From Brevundimonas sp. (GTDB lineage: Bacteria; Pseudomonadota; Alphaproteobacteria; Caulobacterales; Caulobacteraceae): a stretch of DNA of 13,976 nt. Where the stretch lies: assembly GCA_015234495.1 (NCBI GenBank), contig JADGMZ010000204.1, forward strand, positions 6,255 through 20,230, in the 5' to 3' direction. The position numbers and the translations under genes are program-made. How positions within the stretch are numbered: position 1 is the stretch's first letter; each line of letters begins with the position of its first letter. Below the pieces are notes generated by a model that was not told where the DNA came from, made no database searches, and saw nothing but the letters and a program-made list of their open reading frames with translations. Of the stretch, positions 5,174 to 11,457 are shown piece by piece.

Positions 5174-6663
5174 TGCGCGGCGATGATGGCGGCCCTGACC
5201 GCGCCGCGCCAGCCCTTGAGCAGCCGCTCGCGCGCCTCCGTCCCCATGCGCGGCGACCAGCGCGCCGGCGCCTCGGCGGGATGGTCCTCCAGATCGGCGA
5301 TCAGACCGACCCCGAGCGCCGCCAGCTTCGCCGCCCCCAGGGCGGTCATCTCCTGGAAGGCGGGGCGCTCGACCACGACCTCGCAGATGTCGGCGACGAA
5401 CTGCATGGCGAAGGCGTTGGCGGTGACGCCGCCGTCGACCTTGAGGACCTTGAGCGGGGGGGCGCCGTCCCTGGCCAGGGCGTCGAGCAGGTCGCGGGTC
5501 TGGTAGGCCAGCGCCTCGAGCGCCGCCCGCACCATCTGGGCCGGTCCGCTGTCCCGGGTCAGGCCGACGATGGTCCCGCGCGCCTCCGGCTCCCACCACG
5601 GCGCCCCCAGGCCGGTGAAGCCCGGCACCAGATAGACGCCGCCGTTGTCGCTCAGCCCCTGGGCCATGGCTTCCGACTGCCGTGAATCCGAGATCACCTT
5701 CAGTCCGTCGCGCAGCCACTGGATGGCCGAGCCGGCCGAGAAGATCGAGCCCTCCAGCGCCCAGGCCGCCTGACCGCCGGCGGCATAGGCCAGGGCGCCG
5801 AGCAGGCGGCTGGTCGAGGCCACCGGCGCGGCGCCGACATTGGCCACGAGGAAGGCCCCGGTGCCGTAGGTGATCTTGGCGTCGCCGGCCTTGAGGGCGC
5901 CATGTCCCACCAGCGCGGCCTGCTGGTCGCCCGCCGCGCCGTGGATCGGCAGGGGCGCCCCGAACATCGACGGCTCGCAGTCGCCGAGATGATCGTCGCA
6001 GTCCCGGATCTCCGGCAGTCCCGCCATCGGGACATCGAACAGCCCGGCGAGGTCGGGCCGCCACTGGCGGGTGGCCAGGTCCATCAGCGAGGTGCGGCTG
6101 GCGTTGGTGGCGTCGGTGACGTGACTGGCCCCGCCGGTCAGCTTCCAGATCAGCCAGGTCTCGATGGTGCCCAGCTTGACCTCGCCGCGCCCGGCCCGCT
6201 CGCGCGAGCCCGGGACCGCATCCAGCAGCCAGGCGAATTTGGAGGCCGAGAAATAGGGGTCGAGGATCAGGCCGGTCGCCGCCTGCACCGCCGGCTCATG
6301 GCCCGCGGCGGCCAGCCGGCCGGTCACATCCGCCGTGCGCCGGTCCTGCCAGACGATGGCGCGGTGCAGAGGCTCGCCGGTGGCGGCGTCCCAGATCACC
6401 GAAGTCTCGCGCTGGTTGGTGACGCCGACGGCGGCGAACCGCCCGACCCCGCCCGCCTTGCGGACCACCTCGCGGCAGGTCTGCAGGGTCGCGGCCCAGA
6501 TCTCGCCGGCGTCGTGCTCGACCCAGCCGGGCCGGGGGAAATGCTGGGTCAACTCGATCTGGCTGACCGCCACGGGGCGCAGCGCCCCCTCCGGGGCGCA
6601 TTCGAAGGCGATGGCCCGGGTCGAGGTGGTGCCCTGGTCGATGGCGAGAATGAGGGACTTCAT
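5170..6663 (-). CDS. glpK: Glycerol kinase
   Basis: A 497-residue FGGY-family kinase converting glycerol and ATP to sn-glycerol 3-phosphate, of normal family length. It shows the N-terminal phosphate loop 'IDQGTTSTRAI' (8-18), 'VTNQRETSVIWD' (81-92, with the glycerol-binding R85 and E86), 'DPYFSASKFAWLLD' (135-148, Y137), 'GAAGDQQAALVGHG' (243-256, catalytic D247), 'YGTGAF' (267-272), and the C-terminal adenosine-binding 'VDGGVTANAFAMQF'. All expected catalytic residues are present. No glpF, glpD or glpR lies in the window; the only partner is the overlapping phosphotransferase gene downstream. A weak promoter (TTGAGT/TAACCT) ends close to the ATG and there is no clear Shine-Dalgarno, so the mRNA may be nearly leaderless. 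Confidence 0.97.
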   Translation of the reverse strand: MKSLILAIDQGTTSTRAIAFECAPEGALRPVAVSQIELTQHFPRPGWVEHDAGEIWAATLQTCREVVRKAGGVGRFAAVGVTNQRETSVIWDAATGEPLHRAIVWQDRRTADVTGRLAAAGHEPAVQAATGLILDPYFSASKFAWLLDAVPGSRERAGRGEVKLGTIETWLIWKLTGGASHVTDATNASRTSLMDLATRQWRPDLAGLFDVPMAGLPEIRDCDDHLGDCEPSMFGAPLPIHGAAGDQQAALVGHGALKAGDAKITYGTGAFLVANVGAAPVASTSRLLGALAYAAGGQAAWALEGSIFSAGSAIQWLRDGLKVISDSRQSEAMAQGLSDNGGVYLVPGFTGLGAPWWEPEARGTIVGLTRDSGPAQMVRAALEALAYQTRDLLDALARDGAPPLKVLKVDGGVTANAFAMQFVADICEVVVERPAFQEMTALGAAKLAALGVGLIADLEDHPAEAPARWSPRMGTEARERLLKGWRGAVRAAIIAAQ

Positions 6664-6669
6664 CGGGGC

Positions 6670-6697
6670 AGGTTAGAGCGGCGGTCGCCAGACTCAA
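6670..6697 (-). promoter_or_regulatory. Possible sigma70-type promoter of glpK
   Basis: On the minus strand, TTGAGT (complement of 6692-6697) and TAACCT (complement of 6670-6675) are 16 nt apart. The implied transcript start falls only a few nt before the glpK ATG at 6663. The match to the consensus is modest, so this is tentative. Confidence 0.3.
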
Positions 6698-6750
6698 CCA
6701 GCCATCGCGGCGAAGCCGCAGCCCTCGAGCCTCGAGTTCCGGGGGCCGGG

Positions 6751-6770
6751 AGGTTCATCACAACGAACCT
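6751..6770. promoter_or_regulatory. Operator-like inverted repeat AGGTTC-N8-GAACCT
   Basis: Perfect 6-bp arms (6751-6756 and 6765-6770) around an 8-nt AT-richer centre lie in the glpK/dehydratase divergent region. A doubled CTCGAG (6724-6729, 6731-6736) lies just left, and two small hairpins (CCTTC/GAAGG at 6768-6784, CCGGC/GCCGG at 6785-6797) lie just right. The GTTC...GAAC half sites resemble those of E. coli GlpR operators, but the spacer is 8 instead of 6, so no regulator is assigned. Confidence 0.4.
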
Positions 6771-6824
6771 TCCAACCTTGAAGGCCGGCTTCGCCGGGAG
6801 GAAATCACGCGCTATGGGTCACCC

Positions 6825-7829
6825 ATGCACATCGCCTCCTTCGCCGGCGTTCAGGACGCCGCCCGCCAGATCGCCGGCCACGCCGTCCGCACCCCGCTGA
6901 TCGAAAGCCCGGCGCTGAACGAGACACTGGGCGGCCGGGTGCTGCTCAAGGCCGAGACCCTGCAGCGCGCCGGGGCCTTCAAATTCCGCGGCGCCTGGAA
7001 CCGCATCAGCCGCCTGACCGCCGACGAACTGAAGCGCGGGGTGGTGGCCTATTCCTCCGGCAACCACGCCCAGGCCGTGGCCTGCGCCGCGCGGATGATG
7101 GGGGCTCCGGCGGTCATCGTCATGCCCGCCGACAGCCCGAAGGTAAAGGTCGAGGGGGTCCGACGCTTCGGCGGCGAGGTGCGCCTGTACGACCGCTACG
7201 CCGAGAGCCGGGAGGCCATCGGCGAGGAGATCGCCCGCACCCACGGCTGTGTCCTCGTCCGCCCCTTCGACGATCCCTTCGTCATCGAGGGCCAGGGCAC
7301 CATCGGACTGGAGATCCTGGAGGATGCCGGGGCCCGCGGCCTGTCCCTGGACCAGCTGGTCTGCGGGGCGTCGGGCGGCGGCCTGATCGCCGGGATCAAC
7401 CTGTCGATGGCCGCCCTGTCGCCCGCTACGCCGGTGATCGGGGTCGAGCCCGAGCACTACAACGACACCCAGCTGTCCCTCGCCGCCGGCGAGCGCATGA
7501 CCCACCCGCCGGCGCCGGGAACCATCTGCGACGCCCTGATGACCGACCGCCCCGGCGAGCTGACCTTCCCGATCAACCGGCGGCTGGAGCGGGTCGAGAC
7601 CGTCTCGGACCGGGAGGTCGCCGAGGCCGTCCGCTACGCCTTCCGCGCCCTCAAGCTGGTGGTCGAGCCGGGCGGCGCCGTGTCGCTGGCGGCGCTGCTG
7701 GCCGGCAAGGTCGAGGCGCGGGACCGAACCACCGCCGTGGTCCTGTCCGGCGGCAACATTGACCCGTCGCTGTTCGCGGCCATCATCGAGGATCGTTTCG
7801 ATCCGCAGACCTGGGGGACGTCCGCATGA
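6825..7829 (+). CDS. PLP-dependent threonine/serine dehydratase (fold type II, no ACT domain)
   Basis: A 334-residue cytosolic enzyme of the threonine dehydratase / serine racemase family, deaminating L-threonine or L-serine to a 2-oxo acid and ammonia (or racemising serine). The PLP lysine is K53 in 'RAGAFKFRGAWN' (48-59). Other motifs are 'SSGNHAQA' (77-84), the phosphate-binding 'SGGGLIAG' (183-190) and 'VVLSGGN' (305-311, S308 to the PLP ring nitrogen). With no C-terminal regulatory ACT domain, it is of the catabolic/racemase type rather than biosynthetic IlvA. The N-terminal 'GVQDAARQIAGHAVRTPL' fits the family and supports ATG 6825, although the ribosome binding site is poorly placed for it. 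It overlaps the MaoC gene by 4 nt (ATGA). Dehydratase and racemase cannot be told apart from sequence alone. Confidence 0.92.
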   Translation: MHIASFAGVQDAARQIAGHAVRTPLIESPALNETLGGRVLLKAETLQRAGAFKFRGAWNRISRLTADELKRGVVAYSSGNHAQAVACAARMMGAPAVIVMPADSPKVKVEGVRRFGGEVRLYDRYAESREAIGEEIARTHGCVLVRPFDDPFVIEGQGTIGLEILEDAGARGLSLDQLVCGASGGGLIAGINLSMAALSPATPVIGVEPEHYNDTQLSLAAGERMTHPPAPGTICDALMTDRPGELTFPINRRLERVETVSDREVAEAVRYAFRALKLVVEPGGAVSLAALLAGKVEARDRTTAVVLSGGNIDPSLFAAIIEDRFDPQTWGTSA

Positions 7830-8308
7830 GCCGCACCGAACGCAAGGGGACGCCGACGGCGGTCGCCGACCTGCCCGGCCTGATCGGGCAGGAGATCGGC
7901 GTCAGCCGCTGGATCACCATCGACCAGGTCCGCATCGACGCCTTCGCCGAGGTGACCGAGGATCGCCAGTTCATCCACATCGACCCGGAGGCGGCGAAGG
8001 CCACGCCGTTCGGCGGGACCATCGCCCACGGCTTCCTGACCCTCAGCCTGCTCTCGGCCATGACCTATGACGCCGTGCCGCCCCTGGAAGGGGCGGTGAT
8101 GGGGGTCAACTACGGCTTCGACAAGCTTCGCTTCCTCGCCCCCGTGATGTCCGGTTCGCGGGTCCGCGGCCGCTTCAGACTGCTCTCCGCCGAAGACAAG
8201 GGCGGCGGCCGCTGGTTGCTCAAGCACGAGGTCACGGTCGAGATCGACGGCGCGGAGAAGCCGGCCCTGATCGCCGAGTGGCTGGGGATGCAGGTGGTGG
8301 GCGGCTGA
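7826..8308 (+). CDS. MaoC family dehydratase (hot-dog fold, enoyl-CoA hydratase-like)
   Basis: A 160-residue single hot-dog domain protein of the MaoC / (R)-specific enoyl-CoA hydratase group. The hydratase signature is 'AFAEVTEDRQFIHIDPEAA' (39-57) with catalytic D46 and H51, followed by 'FGGTIAHGFLTLSLL' (62-76). Length is typical of the NodN/MaoC single-domain type, which hydrates trans-2-enoyl-CoA or a related thioester; the exact substrate is unknown. Its ATG overlaps the stop of the dehydratase gene (ATGA, 7826-7829), so the two are cotranslated. A new promoter for the toxin-antitoxin pair begins directly after its stop codon. Confidence 0.93.
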   Translation: MSRTERKGTPTAVADLPGLIGQEIGVSRWITIDQVRIDAFAEVTEDRQFIHIDPEAAKATPFGGTIAHGFLTLSLLSAMTYDAVPPLEGAVMGVNYGFDKLRFLAPVMSGSRVRGRFRLLSAEDKGGGRWLLKHEVTVEIDGAEKPALIAEWLGMQVVGG

Positions 8309-8341
8309 TTGAAAATGGTCAGACTTTCGACTATATTTCGA
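8309..8341 (+). promoter_or_regulatory. Promoter and probable operator of the toxin-antitoxin pair
   Basis: TTGAAA (8309-8314) and TATATT (8332-8337) are separated by exactly 17 nt, a close match to a sigma70 promoter, and very AT-rich for this DNA. Two TTTCGA copies at 8325-8330 and 8336-8341 lie 11 bp apart, about one helical turn, and cover the -10 box. They are good candidates for autorepression by the antitoxin. The element starts right at the maoC stop. Confidence 0.62.
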
Positions 8342-8343
8342 TC

Positions 8344-8604
8344 ATGACCCGCGTCTCCGTCTCCGAAGCCAAGGCCCGCTTCACCGAATTGCTCCGCAAG
8401 GTCGAGGGCGGCGAGGAGGTCGTGGTCACGCGGCATGGCAAGGAAATCGCGCAGATCGGGCCGCGCCGCCGCAAACCCACGCCTGCGGAAAAGCTGGCGG
8501 GAATTCGAAGGGCGCAGGCGCTGGCCGAGGGCAAGTTCGAGCCCGGCTTCTCCGCCGCGCGTAGTCAGGACTTCCTCTATGACGACGACGGCCTGCCCGG
8601 TTGA
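8344..8604 (+). CDS. Type II antitoxin, Phd/YefM (prevent-host-death) family
   Basis: An 86-residue antitoxin; ATG 8344 was chosen because it begins right after the promoter and gives the family N-terminus. 'MTRVSVSEAKARFTELLRKV' (1-20) and 'GGEEVVVTRHGKEIAQIGP' (22-40) are the Phd/YefM DNA-binding dimer fold. The C-terminal half (41-86), with 'FEPGFSAARSQDFLYDDD', is the likely disordered part that wraps and blocks the toxin. The gene ends in TGA overlapping the TTG start of the PIN toxin by 4 nt. It is expected to repress its own promoter, together with the toxin, at the TTTCGA repeats. An in-frame start at 8278 lies inside maoC and is unlikely. Confidence 0.9.
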   Translation: MTRVSVSEAKARFTELLRKVEGGEEVVVTRHGKEIAQIGPRRRKPTPAEKLAGIRRAQALAEGKFEPGFSAARSQDFLYDDDGLPG

Positions 8605-8984
8605 TCGTCGTCGACACCTCGGCGCTGATCGCGGTCGCGGCGAACGAGCCTGAAGCCGCCGCCTGCGAGGCCGCGTTGATCGCCAATGACCTGCTGCTGT
8701 CTGCGGCGACATTGGCCGAAACGCTGATCGTGGCGCGGCGTAAGCAGGTCGAGGACAGCGTCCAGGTCCTGCTCGACAGCCTGGGTCCCGAGGTGATCGA
8801 GGTGAGCGAAGGCCTCGCCGTCATGGCGGCCGAGGCCTATGGGCGTTGGGGAAAGGGCGTCCATCCGGCCCGGCTGAACTACGGCGACTGCTTTAGCTAC
8901 GCCTTGGCCGCGCTGTATGAATGTCCCCTGCTCTACCTCGGCGACGACTTTGCCCGAACGGATATTCGAAGCGCCCTTGCCTGA
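8601..8984 (+). CDS. vapC: VapC-like PIN-domain ribonuclease toxin
   Basis: A 127-residue PIN-domain protein, the probable RNA-cleaving toxin of the pair. The acidic metal-binding set is complete: D5 in 'IVVDTSALIAV', E40 in 'ATLAETLIVARR', D96 in 'NYGDCFSYALA' and D115/D116 in 'LGDDFARTD'. Length and order match VapC. The start is TTG 8601, four bases overlapping the antitoxin stop (TTGA). This start is weak, and translation is probably coupled so that antitoxin is made in excess. Targets of VapC toxins vary (tRNA, rRNA) and cannot be told here. It converges with the small CxxCxGxG gene, with 6 nt between stops. Confidence 0.9.
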   Translation: MIVVDTSALIAVAANEPEAAACEAALIANDLLLSAATLAETLIVARRKQVEDSVQVLLDSLGPEVIEVSEGLAVMAAEAYGRWGKGVHPARLNYGDCFSYALAALYECPLLYLGDDFARTDIRSALA

Positions 8985-8990
8985 GCGGCG

Positions 8991-9161
8991 TCAACCTCCG
9001 CCGACGCCCTCGACCACCCGGCCCGAGCCCTCGCAGGTCGGGCACGGCCGGTCGCCAATCAGGCCGGTTCCGTTGCAGCCGGGGCAGATGTTCTCTCCGG
9101 TTCCGGGCGTGCCGGGCTCGGCCTCGTCGCCGGGAGCGGGGGTGAGAGGGACTTCCGTCAT
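8991..9161 (-). CDS. CxxCxGxG zinc-ribbon-like mini-protein
   Basis: A 56-residue protein on the minus strand, ATG at 9161-9159, TGA at 8993-8991. After an acidic Pro-rich head (MTEVPLTPAPGDEAEPG) it has two DnaJ-type repeats, 'CPGCNGTG' (26-33) and 'CPTCEGSG' (40-47), then 'RVVEGVGGG'. C26, C29, C40 and C43 could bind one zinc ion, as in the cysteine-rich centre of DnaJ. The J-domain and substrate domains are absent, so it is not a DnaJ chaperone but a stand-alone finger of unknown partner. The regular cysteine spacing makes a chance ORF unlikely. A 10-bp palindrome (ATGCCGGCAT, 9160-9169) covers the start and there is no strong Shine-Dalgarno. Confidence 0.8.
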   Translation of the reverse strand: MTEVPLTPAPGDEAEPGTPGTGENICPGCNGTGLIGDRPCPTCEGSGRVVEGVGGG

Positions 9162-9192
9162 GCCGGCATAACGCCCGGCCCGCGGGGAGGGT

Positions 9193-10128
9193 TCACTCCT
9201 CGCCCAGACACCTCAGCGCCACTTCGAGGTTCCGCAGCCCGTCCTCGCCGGTGACCGCCGGCGGTTCGCCGGTGCGGATGGCGTGGGCGAAGGCTTCAAG
9301 CTCCTTCTTCAGCGGCTCGGCGGGCCAGCTCATCACCCCGCGGGTGGAGTAGCTGCCGTCCGGCTGCTGGCCGAAATATTCGGTCACCTGACGGGTCATC
9401 AGGTCGGCGACGACGAACTTGTTCTGCGTCGCCACCTGCAGGGTGCGCACCTTGTAGGGGGTGACCCAGTTGGTGGTGATGTGGGCGATGACGCCATTGG
9501 CGAGCCGGAACTGCAGCAGGGCCGTGTCCTCGCGCTCGGCGCGGGTGCGGGCCAGCTGCGGCTGAACCTCGACGATCTCCGAGTCGGTCAGGTGGCGGAT
9601 GATGTCGATGTCGTGGACGGCCAGGTCGATGACCACCCCGACCTCGCCCATCCGCGGCGGGAAGGGGCCGACGCGGGTGATCTGGATGGAGATGATGTCG
9701 TCGCCGTCGATGGCCCGCTTGACCGCGTCAACCGCCGGGTTGAAGCGCTCGACCTGGCCGACCATCAGCACCCGGCTGTTGGCCCTGGCCGCGTCGATCA
9801 TGCGCTGGGCGTCGGCGACCGTCGCGGCGATCGGCTTCTCGACCAGCACGTGGACTCCCTTCTCCAGCAACCCGACGGTCAGGTCGGCGTGGGTGCGGTT
9901 GGGCGTGGCCACCACGGCGGCGTCCAGGCCCGCGCCGACGAAGGCCTCGGTGGTGGTCACCGGCGTGGCGCCGTAGGCCTCGGCGACGCCCTCGGCGGTC
10001 AGGGCGTCGGGGTCGAAGACGTGGGTCAGCTCGACGTCGCGGATGTCGGTCAGCACGCGGGCGTGATTGCGCCCCATGACGCCGACGCCGGCGACGCCGA
10101 ACTTGAGGACGGGCTCGTGAGCAGTCAT
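9193..10128 (-). CDS. Gfo/Idh/MocA family NAD(P)-dependent sugar oxidoreductase
   Basis: A 311-residue cytosolic dehydrogenase. The N-terminal Rossmann fold has 'FGVAGVGVMGRNHARV' (10-25, GxGxxG type). It continues with 'VVATPNRTH' (72-80) and the family mark 'VLVEKPIA' (94-101, K98). The C-terminal half has 'GQVERFNPAV' (124-133) and the catalytic region 'DLAVHDIDIIRHL' (168-180, H172, with D168 and D175 nearby). It resembles the WlbA/WbpB type, which oxidises C3 of a UDP-HexNAc-uronate so that a DegT aminotransferase can add an amino group. The aminotransferase gene lies 5 nt upstream on the same strand, supporting that reaction pair, probably for lipopolysaccharide or another surface glycan. 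The exact nucleotide sugar is not determined. Confidence 0.92.
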   Translation of the reverse strand: MTAHEPVLKFGVAGVGVMGRNHARVLTDIRDVELTHVFDPDALTAEGVAEAYGATPVTTTEAFVGAGLDAAVVATPNRTHADLTVGLLEKGVHVLVEKPIAATVADAQRMIDAARANSRVLMVGQVERFNPAVDAVKRAIDGDDIISIQITRVGPFPPRMGEVGVVIDLAVHDIDIIRHLTDSEIVEVQPQLARTRAEREDTALLQFRLANGVIAHITTNWVTPYKVRTLQVATQNKFVVADLMTRQVTEYFGQQPDGSYSTRGVMSWPAEPLKKELEAFAHAIRTGEPPAVTGEDGLRNLEVALRCLGEE

Positions 10129-10133
10129 GCGGA

Positions 10134-11294
10134 TCAGCCCTTGAAGGAAGCGAGGGCGGCGATGATGCGGTCCTGGGTGGCCGCGTCGAGATCGGAGTGC
10201 ATCGGCAGGCTGATCACCCGGTCCTTGAGCCGCTCGGTGACCGGCAGCCCCTGCGGCCCTCGCGGATACCGCTCATAGGCCGGCTGCAGGTGCAGCGGGA
10301 TCGGATAGTAGACCGCCGTCGGCACGCCCTGTTCCTTCAGATGCGCGGCCAGCCCGTCCCGGTCCTCGTGCTCGATGGTGTACTGGGCCCAGTTGGAGAC
10401 ATTGCCCTCGGGCACGTCGGGAACCGCCGCCACGTGCGAGCGCAGGCCCGTGTTGTAGCGAGCGGCGATGCGGTTGCGCCATTCGATCTCCTGGCCGAAG
10501 ACTTTCAGCTTCTCGATCAGCACCGCCGCCTGGATGGTGTCCAGCCGGCTGTTCAGGCCGATGCGCATGTTCATGTATTTGGGGTCGTGGTCGAAGGTCT
10601 TGCCTTCCAGATCCCGCGCCACCGCCTTGCCGTGCACCCGGATCGAGTCGATCAGCTGGGCCAGGTCGTCGTCGTTGGTCAGCACCGCCCCGCCGTCGCC
10701 GTAGCAGCCCAGCGGCTTGGCCGGGAAGAAGCTGGTGGTGGTGATGTCAGCCCATTCCAGCGGATGTTTGCCGTCGATGGTGCAGCCGAAACCCTGGGCG
10801 GAGTCGGAGATCAGCTTCATCCCGTATTTGTCGCAGATGGCCCTGATCGCCGGATAGTCGGCGGGCTGGCCGAACAGGTCGACGGCGATGACCACGCGCG
10901 GCTTGAGCTTGCCTTCCTTCAGCACCGCCTCGACCGCCGCCTCCAGGTGGCCGGGGTCCATGTTGTAGGTCCTGGCATCGACATCGACGAACACCGGCAC
11001 GGCGTGGAACCACGGCACGATCTCGGCGGTGGCGGCGAAGGTGAAGCTGGGCACGAACACCGCGTCGCCATGGCCGATGTCCCAGGCCATCAGCGGCAGG
11101 GCCAGGGCGTCCGTGCCGTTGGCGCAGCCCAATGCGTGCTTCGCCCGCCCGAAGGCGGCGAGATCCGCCTCGAACTGGCGGACCTGAGGCCCCATGACCC
11201 AGGCGCCGCCGACCACGGCCTCTTGGACGGCGGCCTCGATGGCGCCGTTGAGCCGCAGCCTCTGGGCCTGAAGGTCGATGAAGGGGAGGGTCAT
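10134..11294 (-). CDS. DegT/DnrJ/EryC1/StrS family PLP-dependent sugar aminotransferase
   Basis: A 386-residue fold-type I aminotransferase adding an amino group to a nucleotide keto-sugar with glutamate as donor. The start at 11294 has GGAGA 8 nt upstream. Signature stretches are 'PFIDLQAQRLRLNGAIEAAV' (4-23), 'GCANGTDALALPLMA' (56-70), 'VPSFTFAATAEIV' (81-93), 'LISDSAQGFG' (161-170, D164 to the PLP nitrogen) and 'TTSFFPAKPLGCYGDGGAV' (186-204, Schiff-base K193). The sequence is closest in style to WbpE/WlbC-like UDP-3-keto-sugar aminotransferases. With the next gene it forms an aminotransferase-dehydrogenase pair; the usual N-acetyltransferase partner is not in the window. It is divergent from the HAD phosphatase gene. 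Confidence 0.94.
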   Translation of the reverse strand: MTLPFIDLQAQRLRLNGAIEAAVQEAVVGGAWVMGPQVRQFEADLAAFGRAKHALGCANGTDALALPLMAWDIGHGDAVFVPSFTFAATAEIVPWFHAVPVFVDVDARTYNMDPGHLEAAVEAVLKEGKLKPRVVIAVDLFGQPADYPAIRAICDKYGMKLISDSAQGFGCTIDGKHPLEWADITTTSFFPAKPLGCYGDGGAVLTNDDDLAQLIDSIRVHGKAVARDLEGKTFDHDPKYMNMRIGLNSRLDTIQAAVLIEKLKVFGQEIEWRNRIAARYNTGLRSHVAAVPDVPEGNVSNWAQYTIEHEDRDGLAAHLKEQGVPTAVYYPIPLHLQPAYERYPRGPQGLPVTERLKDRVISLPMHSDLDAATQDRIIAALASFKG

Positions 11295-11400
11295 GCGGCG
11301 ATCTCCGATGATGCGCGGACGCAGGCGGCCCCAGGAACAACGCCCGGCCGCTGGGGGCGCTCCCTATCAAATCCGTCCCGCCAGCGCCAAACCCCCGCGG

Positions 11401-11415
11401 GTCACTTCCCGTGAC
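11401..11415. promoter_or_regulatory. Inverted repeat GTCAC-N5-GTGAC in the aminotransferase/HAD divergent region
   Basis: Perfect 5-bp arms lie in the 163-nt gap between the divergent aminotransferase (start 11294) and HAD phosphatase (start 11458). It could be an operator for either gene. No other structure is evident in the gap. The arms are short, so chance is possible. Confidence 0.25.
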
Positions 11416-11457
11416 GGCTTGCAACGACAGCGTACGGCGGCGTATGCCCGGCCCATC

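Noticed and set aside
4097..6064. 655-residue minus-strand open frame covering the phosphotransferase and much of glpK
   Set aside because: Only the last 358 codons match a family. The upstream part is Arg/Gly/Ala-rich shadow translation of glpK in another frame, and the ATGA overlap with glpK fixes the real start at 5173.
6751..6770. Calling the inverted repeat a GlpR operator
   Set aside because: Half sites are similar to those of E. coli, but the spacer is 8 instead of 6 and no glpR gene is present; left as an unassigned operator candidate.
8278..8343. Upstream in-frame start extending the antitoxin into maoC
   Set aside because: The extension overlaps the maoC end and the promoter; the family N-terminus begins at 8344.
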